Source: Streptomyces violaceoruber (GTDB lineage Bacteria > Actinomycetota > Actinomycetes > Streptomycetales > Streptomycetaceae). From it: DNA of 64,000 bases. The translations under genes and the position numbers were made by a program. Within the stretch, counting starts at the first letter, position 1; every line of letters starts with the position of its first letter. The stretch is taken from the NCBI GenBank assembly GCA_000720805.1, contig JODI01000008.1, forward strand, positions 90,366-154,365, written 5' to 3'. The notes beneath the pieces are model-generated. The model was not told the origin of the DNA and did no database searches. It saw nothing but the letters and a program-made list of their open reading frames with translations. This document shows positions 45,403 to 53,983 of this stretch, in pieces.

Positions 45403-46050
45403 GTGAACGTACTGCTCGACCATCTCGCGGAATTCCGCGAGGGGTTCATCGGCACCGTCCTGCTGACCCTGGCCAGCGGACTCCTCGCGATGGTGCTGGG
45501 TGTCATCGTCGCCGGATTCCGTGTCTCTCCCGTGCCTCCGCTGCGGCTCCTGGGCACCGTCTGGGTCACCCTCTTCCGCAACACCCCGCTGACCCTGCTC
45601 TTCCTCGTCGCGTGGTTCGTGGTCCCCGTGATCTTCGTGCCGGGCCTCAGCCCGTGGACGAAGGCCCTCCTGGCACTCGGTTTCTACACCTCGTCCTTCG
45701 TCTGCGAGGCCATCCGCTCGGGCATCAACACCGTGCCCGTCGGACAGGCGGAGGCCGCCCGCTCCCTGGGCATGACCTTCACGCAGACGCTCCGCATGAT
45801 CGTGCTGCCTCAGGCCACGCGCACCGTGATCCCGCCCCTGAGCTCGATCTTCATCGCCCTGACCAAGAACTCGGCGATCGCGGGCGCGTTCAGCGTCACC
45901 GAACTGTTCGGCGTGCAGAAGCTGCTCAGCGACCAGGGCTTCGCCATCGCCTGGATCTTCCTGTGGGTGGCCCTCGGCTACCTCGTCATCACTTTCTCCA
46001 TCAGTGGTCTCTTCCGGCTGCTGGAGCGGCGCCTGGGGGTCGCACGATGA
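45403..46050 (+). CDS. gluC: Glutamate ABC transporter permease GluC
   Basis: 215-residue inner-membrane permease with about five helices and the EAA loop EAARSLGMTFTQTLRMIVLPQA. GTG 45403 (VNVLLDHLAEFREGF) is preceded by GAGGA eight bases upstream. It follows gluB after 149 bp and overlaps gluD by four bases (ATGA), so GluC and GluD should be made in equal amounts and form the channel. Confidence 0.94.
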   Translation: MNVLLDHLAEFREGFIGTVLLTLASGLLAMVLGVIVAGFRVSPVPPLRLLGTVWVTLFRNTPLTLLFLVAWFVVPVIFVPGLSPWTKALLALGFYTSSFVCEAIRSGINTVPVGQAEAARSLGMTFTQTLRMIVLPQATRTVIPPLSSIFIALTKNSAIAGAFSVTELFGVQKLLSDQGFAIAWIFLWVALGYLVITFSISGLFRLLERRLGVAR

Positions 46051-46994
46051 GTTCGAGCGTTCTGTACGACGCGCCGGGCCCCCGGGCCCGGCTGCGCAAC
46101 CGCCTCTACACGGTCCTCGGTTCCCTGGCCGTGCTCGGTCTGATCGTCTTCGCCGTGTACCGGCTGCACGCCAAGGGCCAGCTGGAGCCCGAGGTATGGG
46201 ACATCTTCAACAACGCCGGTGTGCGGACCAACCTCCGTGACGGCCTGCTGACCACCTTGAAGGTGTTCGCCGTCGCCGGCGCGCTGTCCCTCGTCCTCGG
46301 TCTGCTGCTCGCCGTCGCGCGGCTGTCCGAGCACAAGCCCGTCCGCTGGTTCGCCACGGGGTTCATCGAGATCTTCCGGGCAGTACCCCTGCTGATCACG
46401 ATCTACGCCCTGTGGGTGCTGTTCCTCACCTACAAGAACGACCTCGGCGTCCTCGGCACGGACACCGGATTCTGGGGCCTGGTCGTCGGCCTGACCATCT
46501 ACAACGGTTCGGTCCAGGCCGAGGTGCTCCGCGCCGGGATCAACGCCGTGCCCAAGGGGCAGGTCGAGGCGGCGTACGCGCTCGGGCTGCGCAAGTACCA
46601 GGTCATGACCACGCTGCTGGTGCCGCAGGCCGTGCGTTCCATGCTGCCCACGATGATCAGTCAGCTGGTGGTCACGCTCAAGGACACGTCCCTGGGCTAC
46701 ATCATCCTGTATCCGGAACTGCTCTACGCCGCGCGCACGATGGCCGGCAACATCATCGTGAACGGCGAGAACCCGTTCACGGCGGTCACCATCGTCGTCG
46801 GCGCGATCTACATCGCGATGTGCCTCGCGCTGTCCTCCCTCGCCAGTTGGATCGAACGGCGCGGACGCCGCGGGAAGACCGGTGTCGTAGTGGCCGCGGC
46901 GGCCGAGCCGGCCGAGCAGCCGGGAGTCCTCGACGTCACCGAAGGGCCCCTCGGCCCCGTCGAGGGTGACGAGAACCGCCCGACGGCGAAGTAA
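46047..46994 (+). CDS. gluD: Glutamate ABC transporter permease GluD
   Basis: 315-residue permease: helix at ~25-45, then the five-helix transport core with the EAA loop EAAYALGLRKYQVMTTLLVPQA. Longer than GluC because of an N-terminal anchor and a Glu/Pro-rich cytoplasmic tail (~275-315). The start ATG overlaps the gluC stop. Two hairpins follow the stop codon. Confidence 0.94.
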   Translation: MSSSVLYDAPGPRARLRNRLYTVLGSLAVLGLIVFAVYRLHAKGQLEPEVWDIFNNAGVRTNLRDGLLTTLKVFAVAGALSLVLGLLLAVARLSEHKPVRWFATGFIEIFRAVPLLITIYALWVLFLTYKNDLGVLGTDTGFWGLVVGLTIYNGSVQAEVLRAGINAVPKGQVEAAYALGLRKYQVMTTLLVPQAVRSMLPTMISQLVVTLKDTSLGYIILYPELLYAARTMAGNIIVNGENPFTAVTIVVGAIYIAMCLALSSLASWIERRGRRGKTGVVVAAAAEPAEQPGVLDVTEGPLGPVEGDENRPTAK

Positions 46995-47000
46995 CCGCGA

Positions 47001-47028
47001 CGCCCGGTCCCCCCGGCAGGACCGGGCG
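47001..47028 (+). terminator. Terminator of gluABCD
   Basis: Perfect 10-bp stem cgcccggtcc / ggaccgggcg with an 8-base loop, 6 bp after the gluD stop. Confidence 0.7.
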
Positions 47029-47032
47029 CGGT

Positions 47033-47067
47033 GTCCTGCTTGTCCGCGCTTCGGGGACAGGCAGGAC
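47033..47067 (+). terminator. Second hairpin after gluD
   Basis: 13-bp stem gtcctgcttgtcc / ggacaggcaggac with one G-U pair and a 9-base loop, immediately after the first hairpin. Confidence 0.55.
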
Positions 47068-47100
47068 AACTCGTCAGCGCGAGTCCTGTGGCGGGGACCG

Positions 47101-47273
47101 TCCCGCTCCAGGAGGGAACGCCCGCTCCCGGAGGGGGACGCCCACTCCCGGAGGGGGACTCCCGCACCGTCCTGGCGAGGAGCACGGCCGGTGTCCTGCC
47201 TCCGTGCTCCGCTCCCGGCCCGAGGACGACACCGGCTCCGCGGGCCTGAGGACGACACCGGCTCTGCCGGTCC
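47101..47273. repeat. Two minisatellites (20-bp and 26-bp) between gluD and the FAD monooxygenase
   Basis: Three 20-bp units of cccgctcccggagggggacg type fill 47101-47160, and a 26-bp unit beginning gaggacgacaccggctc starts at 47222 and 47248 with a partial third at 47274. The 440-bp gap (46995-47434) otherwise holds the glu terminators and the monooxygenase promoter region; TTGACG at 47322 is a possible -35. Confidence 0.75.
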
Positions 47274-47434
47274 GAGGCGACACGGCTGAGACACGGTCGG
47301 CCCGGCCGGGGCCACCGTCACTTGACGCAAGCACCGGCAATGGGTTGCATACGTTCTGTGATCGTGCACCCCGCTCCACCTGCCTGTTCGCCCACGTCCT
47401 CCAAGATGTCACCGCGAGCAGGGGGCGCCGCGCC

Positions 47435-49078
47435 GTGGACCCGGTGATCATCGTGGGAGCGGGCCCCGTCGGGCTTGCGCTCGCCCTTGCGCTGGCGCGT
47501 CAGGACGTGCCGTCCGTGGTGCTCGACGAAGGACCCGGCAAAGACGAACCGCGACTCGCGCGCACCGTCGTGCTGCGCGAGGACAGCGCCGCCCTCATGG
47601 AGCGGCTCTCCGGTGTGCCGCTCGCCGGGGCCGGTGTCCATTGGGCCGGATGGCGGTCGATGCGGCGCAAGCAGGTGATGCGCGAGGTCACGTTCGGCGC
47701 CGCCGACGCCGACGCCGGCCCGGGGGCCGAGCCGGCCACCGACGCCGGCCCCGCCCCGCTGCACATCGCCCAGCACGTCCTGACCGGGGCCCTGCGTGCC
47801 GCCCTGGCCCACGAACCCCTCGTCAAGATCGCGTCGGACAGTCGCCTCGACAGCGTCGAACAGGAACCCTCCGGCGTCACCGCCCACACCCGTGGACCCA
47901 AGGGCACCTGGTGGCGCGGCAGTTACCTGGTCGGCTGCGACGGCACCCGCTCGACCGTACGCAAGCTCCAGGACATCCGCTTCCCGGGCCGTACGGCGGT
48001 CGAACGGCACGCGGTCGCGGCTCTGCGCGCGGAACTTCCCCGGCCCGACGAGGCGTTGCTCCACCGGCTGCCCCCGTGGCGCACCTCCGGCCCCTCCGCC
48101 GGCGAGATCACCGCCCGCCCCCTGCCGGACGGGGTATGGCGCCTGGACTGGTTGCTGCCGCCGGGCAAGGACCTGGTCACGCCCGAGTTGCTGGTGGCCC
48201 GCATCAGGGAGACCCTGGCGGGCTGGACGGACGGGGCGACACCGCCGTACGAACTCCTCGACACCGGCGTGCACACGGTCCACCACCGGCTGGCCCGCCG
48301 CTGGCGGGTGGGCCGGGTCTTCCTCGCCGGGGACGCGGCGCACCTGCTCGGAGCGCTCGGCACGCAGGGACTCGACGAGGGTCTCCGGGACGCCGACAAC
48401 CTCGCCTGGAAGCTGGCGCTGGCCTGGCACCACGGGCCGCACGAGGCCCTTCTCGACAGCTACCAGGCGGAGCGACGCGCGGTGGTCGCCGCCCGGCTGC
48501 GCGCCGCCGACCAGGCCCTGCCGCTGCTGCGCGGTGGCACGGGCCTGCGCGGGTTCGTCCCGGGCTCGGCCCGCGGCCACGACGCGCTCCTCACAGACGG
48601 TCACTTGGGGCGCGGAGTGCTGGGTGCGCCGGGGGCGTACGCCGACTCACCGCTCGAACCCCGGCACCTCGAAGGAGAGGCCCTCGTCGCCACGGAGCCC
48701 GGCGCGCCCGTCACCGATGTGCGGGTGACGGCGGAGGACGGCTCCTTCGTACGACTGCGCGACCGCCTCGGTCGTGGCGCCCTGCTCGTCGTACTGGTCG
48801 CGCCGGGCACCGGTGTGTGGGAGCGCAAGCACTGGGTGACCGCCGGGATCATGCCTCGACTGGCGGCGGCGGTGACCGCGCTGCCGCACCCCGCGGAGCT
48901 GCTGGTCGCCGAGGAGTACCCGGGCGCCGCTCCCCACACGGTCCTTCTCGTACGACCGGACGGTCACCTGGTCACCGCGCTGACCGGCGTGCGTCCGGCC
49001 GACCTGTACGCGGCGGCGGAGGCGGCGCTCGGCGGTCCCGCGAACGCGAAGGAGGAGGCGCGGGCCGGGTCGCACTGA
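47435..49078 (+). CDS. FAD-dependent aromatic-type monooxygenase (PHBH fold)
   Basis: 547-residue group A flavoprotein hydroxylase. FAD-binding GxGxxG in VIIVGAGPVGLALALAL (from residue 4), the DG motif in LVGCDGTRSTVRKL, and the GD motif in RVFLAGDAAHLLGALGTQGLDEGLRDADNLAWKLAL; a thioredoxin-like C-terminal domain follows. These features match enzymes acting on phenolic or polyketide substrates. GTG 47435 starts directly at the FAD fold; there is no strong ribosome binding site. The neighbours do not identify the substrate. Confidence 0.88.
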   Translation: MDPVIIVGAGPVGLALALALARQDVPSVVLDEGPGKDEPRLARTVVLREDSAALMERLSGVPLAGAGVHWAGWRSMRRKQVMREVTFGAADADAGPGAEPATDAGPAPLHIAQHVLTGALRAALAHEPLVKIASDSRLDSVEQEPSGVTAHTRGPKGTWWRGSYLVGCDGTRSTVRKLQDIRFPGRTAVERHAVAALRAELPRPDEALLHRLPPWRTSGPSAGEITARPLPDGVWRLDWLLPPGKDLVTPELLVARIRETLAGWTDGATPPYELLDTGVHTVHHRLARRWRVGRVFLAGDAAHLLGALGTQGLDEGLRDADNLAWKLALAWHHGPHEALLDSYQAERRAVVAARLRAADQALPLLRGGTGLRGFVPGSARGHDALLTDGHLGRGVLGAPGAYADSPLEPRHLEGEALVATEPGAPVTDVRVTAEDGSFVRLRDRLGRGALLVVLVAPGTGVWERKHWVTAGIMPRLAAAVTALPHPAELLVAEEYPGAAPHTVLLVRPDGHLVTALTGVRPADLYAAAEAALGGPANAKEEARAGSH

Positions 49079-49215
49079 CCCGGGCGCGTGCTCCTCGTCA
49101 CTGTGCGTCCACCGCTGGGCGTCCACATAGTGACAGTGAGTTGACCGGCCCGCACCGTCATGGTGTACTCCGGATCGTGACCGACACCTGTGTGCGCCTG
49201 TGGCGGAGGGTCCAT

Positions 49216-49263
49216 ATGGACCTCGTCCGCTATGCGGGCTGCGTGTGTCGCCCGTCCCACTGA
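49216..49263 (+). CDS. 15-residue Cys-containing leader peptide upstream of cysteine dioxygenase
   Basis: Codes for MDLVRYAGCVCRPSH. The ATG follows GGAGGG with a five-base spacer, an excellent ribosome binding site, and the stop lies 80 bp before the cysteine dioxygenase start. Two Cys codons (TGC, TGT) are close together near the end. Actinobacteria, notably mycobacteria, use short Cys-rich upstream frames as cysteine-responsive attenuators, so translation speed here may set expression of the downstream genes. The regulatory role is inferred. Confidence 0.75.
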   Translation: MDLVRYAGCVCRPSH

Positions 49264-49343
49264 CTTCGCATCTCTCCTCACCCGCGCGCGCCAACCTCCG
49301 TGCGGCCGCGCGCTCCCCGCGAACGTTCTCCAGGACGGTACCC

Positions 49344-49886
49344 GTGTCTGCATCGCCCGATGTGTCCATCTCCCCCACCGCTGCCGCTGTTTCCGCTCCC
49401 ACCCAGGCGGACCTCTTCGACTTCGTACGGCGTGCGGCCGCCGACGCCGAGCTGATCGACTCGTTGCCGCTCGACCCCGAGGGCCGGACCTGGATCCGGC
49501 TGGAGGGGCCCGGCGGCAGCGAGGCCTGGCTGATCGGCTGGCCGCCCGGCAGCGGCACCGGCTGGCACGACCACGCCGACTCGGTCGGCGCCTTCGTCAC
49601 CGCGGCCGGCGAGCTCAAGGAGCACTCGCTCGCCGCCCGGCTGCCCACCGACGGCTGGAAGACCCTGGAACTGTCCGAGGACGTGGACCGGGAACGCCGG
49701 CTGCCCGCCGGAAAGGGCCGCGCCTTCGGCCGCCACCACGTCCACGAGGTACTCAACGAGTCCACCGAACAGCACGCGATCTCCGTCCACGCCTACTACC
49801 CGCCCCTGCCGCAGATCCGCCGCTACAGCCGCAGCGGACCGATCCTGCGCCTGGAGCAGGTGGAGCGCCCGGAGGACTGGCAGTGA
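49344..49886 (+). CDS. Cysteine dioxygenase (type I)
   Basis: Oxidises cysteine to cysteine sulfinate with non-haem iron. The 180-residue cupin has iron ligands His75 and His77 in GTGWHDHADSVGAF and a third His in GRHHVHEVLN (131-134), plus the conserved AISVHAYYPPL end. GTG 49344 has GGACGG five bases upstream. The stop overlaps the rhodanese start by three bases. With the leader peptide upstream it forms a cysteine catabolism unit. Confidence 0.92.
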   Translation: MSASPDVSISPTAAAVSAPTQADLFDFVRRAAADAELIDSLPLDPEGRTWIRLEGPGGSEAWLIGWPPGSGTGWHDHADSVGAFVTAAGELKEHSLAARLPTDGWKTLELSEDVDRERRLPAGKGRAFGRHHVHEVLNESTEQHAISVHAYYPPLPQIRRYSRSGPILRLEQVERPEDWQ

Positions 49887-50311
49887 GCCCGGCGGGAACA
49901 GCGGGTGGGGGTCGTGTGTCCGGACCACCGGTCGGCATCGACGAGTTGCTGGAGCGGGTGCGCGAGGGCTACGAGCGGATCGAGCCGCAGGAGGCGTACG
50001 ACGCCGACCGGGCCGGGGACGCGCTGCTCGTCGACATCCGGTACGCGGCCCTGCGCGACCGGGACGGGGTGATCCCCGGCGCCCTCGTCGTCGAACGCAA
50101 CGAACTGGAGTGGCGTCTTGACCCGCACGGCAGCCATCGCGCCCCCGAGGCCACGAGCCACGACCTGCGGGTCGTGGTCATCTGCAACGAGGGCTACGCC
50201 TCCAGCCTGGCAGCAGCGTCCCTGCACCAGCTGGGCCTGCACCGCGCCACCGACCTGATCGGCGGGTTCCAGGCGTGGAAGGCGGCGGGGCTTCCGGTGA
50301 CGCCGCCTTAG
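49883..50311 (+). CDS. Rhodanese-domain sulfurtransferase
   Basis: 142-residue single-domain rhodanese. The active-site Cys101 lies in VVVICNEGYASS, and the CDC25-like N-terminal motif reads LLVDIRYAALRDRDGVIPGA. GTG 49883 overlaps the cysteine dioxygenase stop (GTGA) and is preceded by GGAGG. Coupling with that enzyme suggests a role in handling sulfane sulfur or sulfite from cysteine breakdown. Confidence 0.92.
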   Translation: MSPAGTAGGGRVSGPPVGIDELLERVREGYERIEPQEAYDADRAGDALLVDIRYAALRDRDGVIPGALVVERNELEWRLDPHGSHRAPEATSHDLRVVVICNEGYASSLAAASLHQLGLHRATDLIGGFQAWKAAGLPVTPP

Positions 50312-50390
50312 GGGCAGGAGCCTGTGACGAGGGCTGGTCGGAACCTTGGAAGCACGTACCGCCGACGGCCGTCACCACCGCCGGCGCTCT

Positions 50391-51278
50391 TCAGAACCCC
50401 TCGTCCTCGAGGAACTCCGTTTCCTCGCCCTCCTCCTCGAGGGCCTGCCGGACCACCCTCAGAGCCATGCCCTCGGAGTAGCCCTTGCGGGCCAGCATGC
50501 CCGCGAGGCGGCGCAGCCGCTTGTCCCGGTCGAGGCCACGAGTGGAGCGCAGCTTGCGGGCGACGAGTTCCCGCGCGGTCGCCTCCTCCTGTTCCGAGTC
50601 GAGCTGAGCCACGGCAGCGTCGATCAGGGTGGAGTCGACGCCCTTGGTCCGCAACTCCTGGGCGAGTGCGCGCCGGGCCAGCCCTCGGCCGTGGTGCCGG
50701 GACTCCACCCAGGCGTCCGCGAACGCGCTGTCGTTGATCAGCCCGACGTCCTCGAATCGCGACAGCACCTCCTCGGCCGCGTCGTCCGGGATCTCCCGCT
50801 TGCGCAGGGCGTCCGCGAGTTGTTTTCGCGTGCGCGGGGTCCCGGTGAGCAGGCGCAGGCAGATCGCCCGTGCCCGCTCGACCGGGTCCGCTGGGGGTTC
50901 CTCCTTCTCGGCCCTCGACGAGAAGGAGGAACCCCCGTCCTCACCGGACGACTCCGCGCGGCCACGCCGACGGCGCCCGCGTGAGCCGCCCGCGCCACGA
51001 CGGGCGCCCCTGGTGCGCGAGGTGCCGTCGGACGAGTCGGCACCGAACGCCGAGCCGCTGTCCGGCCCGTCCTCCGGCCCGTCCGGCCACCGTCCGCCGC
51101 CCGGCTCGGCGTCGTACGGCCCCCTCGTGCCGTACGACGCCGTGCGGCCGTGGCTTTCGTCCATGCCCTGCGCCGGGGAGCCGTGCCTCGGACCGGTCGA
51201 GCTCCCGGTGCCTGGTCCGCCCCGCTCCCGCGGGGCGTCCGGGTAGGTGTATTCGGCCCAGTCGGTTCGCCGTGTCAC
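50391..51278 (-). CDS. recX: RecA regulator RecX
   Basis: Modulates RecA filaments. The conserved RecX repeats occupy about residues 132-285 (ERARAICLRLLTGTPRTRKQL, RFEDVGLINDSAFADAWVESR, RALAQELRTKGVD, KRLRRLAGMLARKGYSEGMA). The first ~130 residues are a Gly/Ser/Arg/Glu-rich extension, making 295 residues against the usual 150-190. GTG 51278 starts two bases after the recA stop, so the long form is translationally placed with recA. A perfect 18-bp inverted repeat lies inside the extension, and a shorter start downstream of it cannot be excluded. Confidence 0.9.
   Translation of the reverse strand: MTRRTDWAEYTYPDAPRERGGPGTGSSTGPRHGSPAQGMDESHGRTASYGTRGPYDAEPGGGRWPDGPEDGPDSGSAFGADSSDGTSRTRGARRGAGGSRGRRRRGRAESSGEDGGSSFSSRAEKEEPPADPVERARAICLRLLTGTPRTRKQLADALRKREIPDDAAEEVLSRFEDVGLINDSAFADAWVESRHHGRGLARRALAQELRTKGVDSTLIDAAVAQLDSEQEEATARELVARKLRSTRGLDRDKRLRRLAGMLARKGYSEGMALRVVRQALEEEGEETEFLEDEGF
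50893..50936 (-). repeat. Perfect 18-bp inverted repeat inside recX
   Basis: Arms 50893-50910 (gggggttcctccttctcg) and 50919-50936 are exact complements with an 8-base loop. It lies at about codons 115-129 of recX, just before the conserved domain. Confidence 0.85.
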
Positions 51279-51280
51279 GG

Positions 51281-52414
51281 TCAGCTCTTGGCTGCGGCGG
51301 CCTTGGTCTTGGCCACCTTGGCCGCCGCGGGGGCGGGCACCGTCTTGGCGGCGTCGTCCGCGGGGGCGGCCACCGTCTTCGCGGCGTCCACGCCCGGCTC
51401 GGCCGCCGGCTCCTCCGGCCGGACCCCGACGCCCAGCTTCTCCTTGATCTTCTTCTCGATCTCGTTGGCCAGGTCGGGGTTGTCCTTCAGGAAGTTGCGC
51501 GCGTTCTCCTTGCCCTGGCCGAGCTGGTCGCCCTCGTACGTGTACCAGGCGCCGGCCTTGCGAACGAAGCCGTTCTCCACGCCCATGTCGATCAGGCCGC
51601 CCTCACGGCTGATGCCGTGCCCGTAGAGGATGTCGAACTCGGCCTGCTTGAAGGGCGGCGCGACCTTGTTCTTGACGACCTTGACGCGGGTGCGGTTGCC
51701 GACCGCTTCGGTGCCGTCCTTCAGTGTCTCGATACGCCGGATGTCGAGTCGCACCGAGGCGTAGAACTTCAGCGCTCGGCCACCGGTCGTGGTCTCCGGG
51801 GAGCCGAACATCACGCCGATCTTCTCGCGGAGCTGGTTGATGAAGATGGCGGTGGTCTTGGACTGGTTGAGCGCGCTGGTGATCTTCCGCAGGGCCTGGC
51901 TCATCAGCCGGGCCTGCAGACCGACGTGGCTGTCGCCCATCTCGCCCTCGATCTCCGCGCGCGGTACGAGCGCGGCGACGGAGTCGATGACGATCAGGTC
52001 GAGGGCGCCGGAGCGGACGAGCATGTCCACGATCTCCAGGGCCTGCTCACCGTTGTCCGGCTGGGACAGGATCAGGTTGTCGATGTCGACGCCGAGCTTC
52101 TGCGCGTACTCGGGGTCGAGGGCGTGCTCCGCGTCCACGAACGCGACCTGGCCGCCGGCCTTCTGAGCGTTCGCCACCGCGTGCAGGGTCAGGGTCGTCT
52201 TGCCGGAGGACTCCGGTCCGTAGACCTCGATGACGCGGCCGCGCGGCAGGCCGCCGACGCCGAGGGCCACGTCGAGCGCGGTCGACCCGGTCGGGATGAC
52301 CTCGATGGGCTCCTTCGTCCGATCGCCCATGCGCATGACCGCGCCCTTGCCGAATTGCCGTTCAATCTGTGCGAGTGCGGCATCCAGGGCCTTCTCGCGG
52401 TCGGTACCTGCCAT
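51281..52414 (-). CDS. recA: Recombinase RecA
   Basis: ATP-dependent strand-exchange protein and LexA co-protease. The 377-residue protein has Walker A GPESSGKT (66-73), Walker [13 protein letters not shown], the L1 region [13 protein letters not shown]2 [21 protein letters not shown], and a Lys/Ala-rich streptomycete tail. ATG 52414 has GGTGGA upstream. recX follows directly. Two separate damage signals lie upstream: a RecA-NDp promoter and a LexA box. Confidence 0.98.
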   Translation of the reverse strand: MAGTDREKALDAALAQIERQFGKGAVMRMGDRTKEPIEVIPTGSTALDVALGVGGLPRGRVIEVYGPESSGKTTLTLHAVANAQKAGGQVAFVDAEHALDPEYAQKLGVDIDNLILSQPDNGEQALEIVDMLVRSGALDLIVIDSVAALVPRAEIEGEMGDSHVGLQARLMSQALRKITSALNQSKTTAIFINQLREKIGVMFGSPETTTGGRALKFYASVRLDIRRIETLKDGTEAVGNRTRVKVVKNKVAPPFKQAEFDILYGHGISREGGLIDMGVENGFVRKAGAWYTYEGDQLGQGKENARNFLKDNPDLANEIEKKIKEKLGVGVRPEEPAAEPGVDAAKTVAAPADDAAKTVPAPAAAKVAKTKAAAAKS

Positions 52415-52457
52415 GGGTTCCACCCGATTTGCTTGAGTCGATCGCTTCACGTCAAAG

Positions 52458-52480
52458 ACGCTAACGCCTGCCACTGACAA
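52458..52480 (-). promoter_or_regulatory. RecA-NDp (PafBC-type) promoter of recA
   Basis: Minus strand TTGTCAGTG, 8 bp, TAGCGT: a full match to TTGTCRGTG-N8-TANNNT, 43 bp upstream of the recA ATG. This is the LexA-independent damage promoter known from mycobacterial recA. Confidence 0.85.
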
Positions 52481-52578
52481 TGCGTCCCGACGCTCGTCCG
52501 GCCTGTGGATAACTCAGGCACTTCTCGACCCAAATCGGGCTGAAGTGCCTTTCCAGAGGCTCGCCGGAGCCTCCATAA

Positions 52579-52590
52579 GAATGGATGTTC
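52579..52590 (-). promoter_or_regulatory. LexA (SOS) box of recA
   Basis: Minus strand GAACATCCATTC, preceded by TC, resembles CGAAC-N4-GTTCG with one substitution in the right arm. It is about 165 bp upstream of the ATG and about 100 bp above the NDp promoter. The remaining gap to 52728 shows no gene. Confidence 0.7.
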
Positions 52591-52728
52591 GATTTTCGTG
52601 TCAAGCGCACCACGCGGCTCTCCCCAGACGGCACCGGGCACTTCGCGCCCCGGCTGCTTCCCACGGTGTACGGCGGGTGTCTTCGACCGGAGGACGACGA
52701 GGCGGAGCGTTCTCGCGAGGCTTGAGGC

Positions 52729-53121
52729 ATGGAGAACCCCAAGAGCAACCGAGAAGCCGGACCGGCCGCGAGGCCCCCCGCCGTCACCGCCACGCTGGCC
52801 GCGCTGCTCCTGCTGGCCGTCTCGATCGTCGGCCAGATCGCGGCCGGCGCGGACTATCCGGCCGTGCCGCCCGGCGTCGTCATCCCGCTCGTGGCCGGCG
52901 CACTGCTGCTGTGGCGCACGAACCGCTGGACCACCGGCCTCGCGCTCGCCGTGGGCCTCCTCATCGGCATCGGCGCGATCCTGACCCCGAACACCGGGGA
53001 CCACCTCTCGTCGGGGGACGCGGCACTCCTGATCGCAACCGTCGCCGAGATGGTCGCTCTCGCCGGTCTGGTCGTCGCCGGAGCCGCGGCCACGCTGCGC
53101 GGGACGGGAACGCGGGCCTGA
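52729..53121 (+). CDS. Small predicted membrane protein
   Basis: 130 residues with four predicted helices (TATLAALLLLAVSIVGQIAA, GVVIPLVAGALLLW, TGLALAVGLLIGIGAIL, ALLIATVAEMVALAGLVVAG). ATG 52729 follows TTGAGGC closely. Its stop codon overlaps the start of the next gene (TGATG), so the two are cotranslated. Family not recognised. Confidence 0.8.
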   Translation: MENPKSNREAGPAARPPAVTATLAALLLLAVSIVGQIAAGADYPAVPPGVVIPLVAGALLLWRTNRWTTGLALAVGLLIGIGAILTPNTGDHLSSGDAALLIATVAEMVALAGLVVAGAAATLRGTGTRA

Positions 53122-53927
53122 TGGACGCCGGCACGACCAACCCGCCCACGACACGGACAGGGCCGCCGGCCCTGGAACCGCGGGTGCCCGGCATGCGCCG
53201 CACCGAGCGCCTCTGCCACGCAACCGGGCTCCTCCTGATCGCCTCCGGTCTGGCCCACCTGGTGGTGTTCGCCGTCGACGGCGGCCCCTGGGACGGGCCG
53301 GTCTCCTGGCGCAAGCCGGTGACGTTCGGCCTCTCCTTCGGGGTGACGCTGATCGCGATCACCTGGGTCACGTCCTACGTGCGCGTGCGACCAAGGCTGC
53401 GCACGACCCTGCTGATCGTCTTCGCCGCGGACTGCCTCGTGGAGGTCGGTGGCATCACCCTTCAGGCGTGGCGCCGGGTGCCCTCGCACCTCGACATGGA
53501 GACCCCCTTCGACACCGCGGTGTCCATGACGCTGGCGGTGGGCGGCGGTGTCCTCGTGGTGCTGCTCACCGTGTTCGCGCTCGCGTCCTTCCGGCACCGG
53601 CCCGCCGGACCCCCGGGGATGGCGCTGGCCGTGCGCTCCGGGTTCGCGATTCTGCTCGTCGCCCTGGCCTCGGGGGCCGCGATGATCGCGCGCGGGGTCG
53701 TGCTGACCCGCGCCGGTCACCAGGAGGCGGCGTACCGCTCGACGGCTCCGCTCAAGCCGCTGCACGGGGTCAGCCTGCACGCCGTCCTGGTGCTGCCGGC
53801 CCTGGCCTGGCTGCTGTCGCGCACATCCTGGAGCGAGCCGACCCGGCAGCGGATCGTGACCGCGGCGGTCGGCTGTTACGCGGCCGCCGTCGCCGGCGCG
53901 GGGACATGGGCCGGCATCGGCCACTGA
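53121..53927 (+). CDS. Predicted integral membrane protein
   Basis: 268 residues with seven or so predicted helices, starting at CHATGLLLIASGLAHLVVFAV and ending at IVTAAVGCYAAAVAGAGTWAG; basic loops between. WRKPVTFGLSFGVTL and KPLHGVSLHAVLVLPALAWLL look conserved-type but no characterised family comes to mind. The start overlaps the stop of the preceding membrane gene; convergent with the permease gene downstream. Confidence 0.82.
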   Translation: MDAGTTNPPTTRTGPPALEPRVPGMRRTERLCHATGLLLIASGLAHLVVFAVDGGPWDGPVSWRKPVTFGLSFGVTLIAITWVTSYVRVRPRLRTTLLIVFAADCLVEVGGITLQAWRRVPSHLDMETPFDTAVSMTLAVGGGVLVVLLTVFALASFRHRPAGPPGMALAVRSGFAILLVALASGAAMIARGVVLTRAGHQEAAYRSTAPLKPLHGVSLHAVLVLPALAWLLSRTSWSEPTRQRIVTAAVGCYAAAVAGAGTWAGIGH

Positions 53928-53983
53928 CCGGTGGCCGTCACCTGCTCACCGCCCAGCCCTACGCGGTGACCGGCCCGCCTCCC

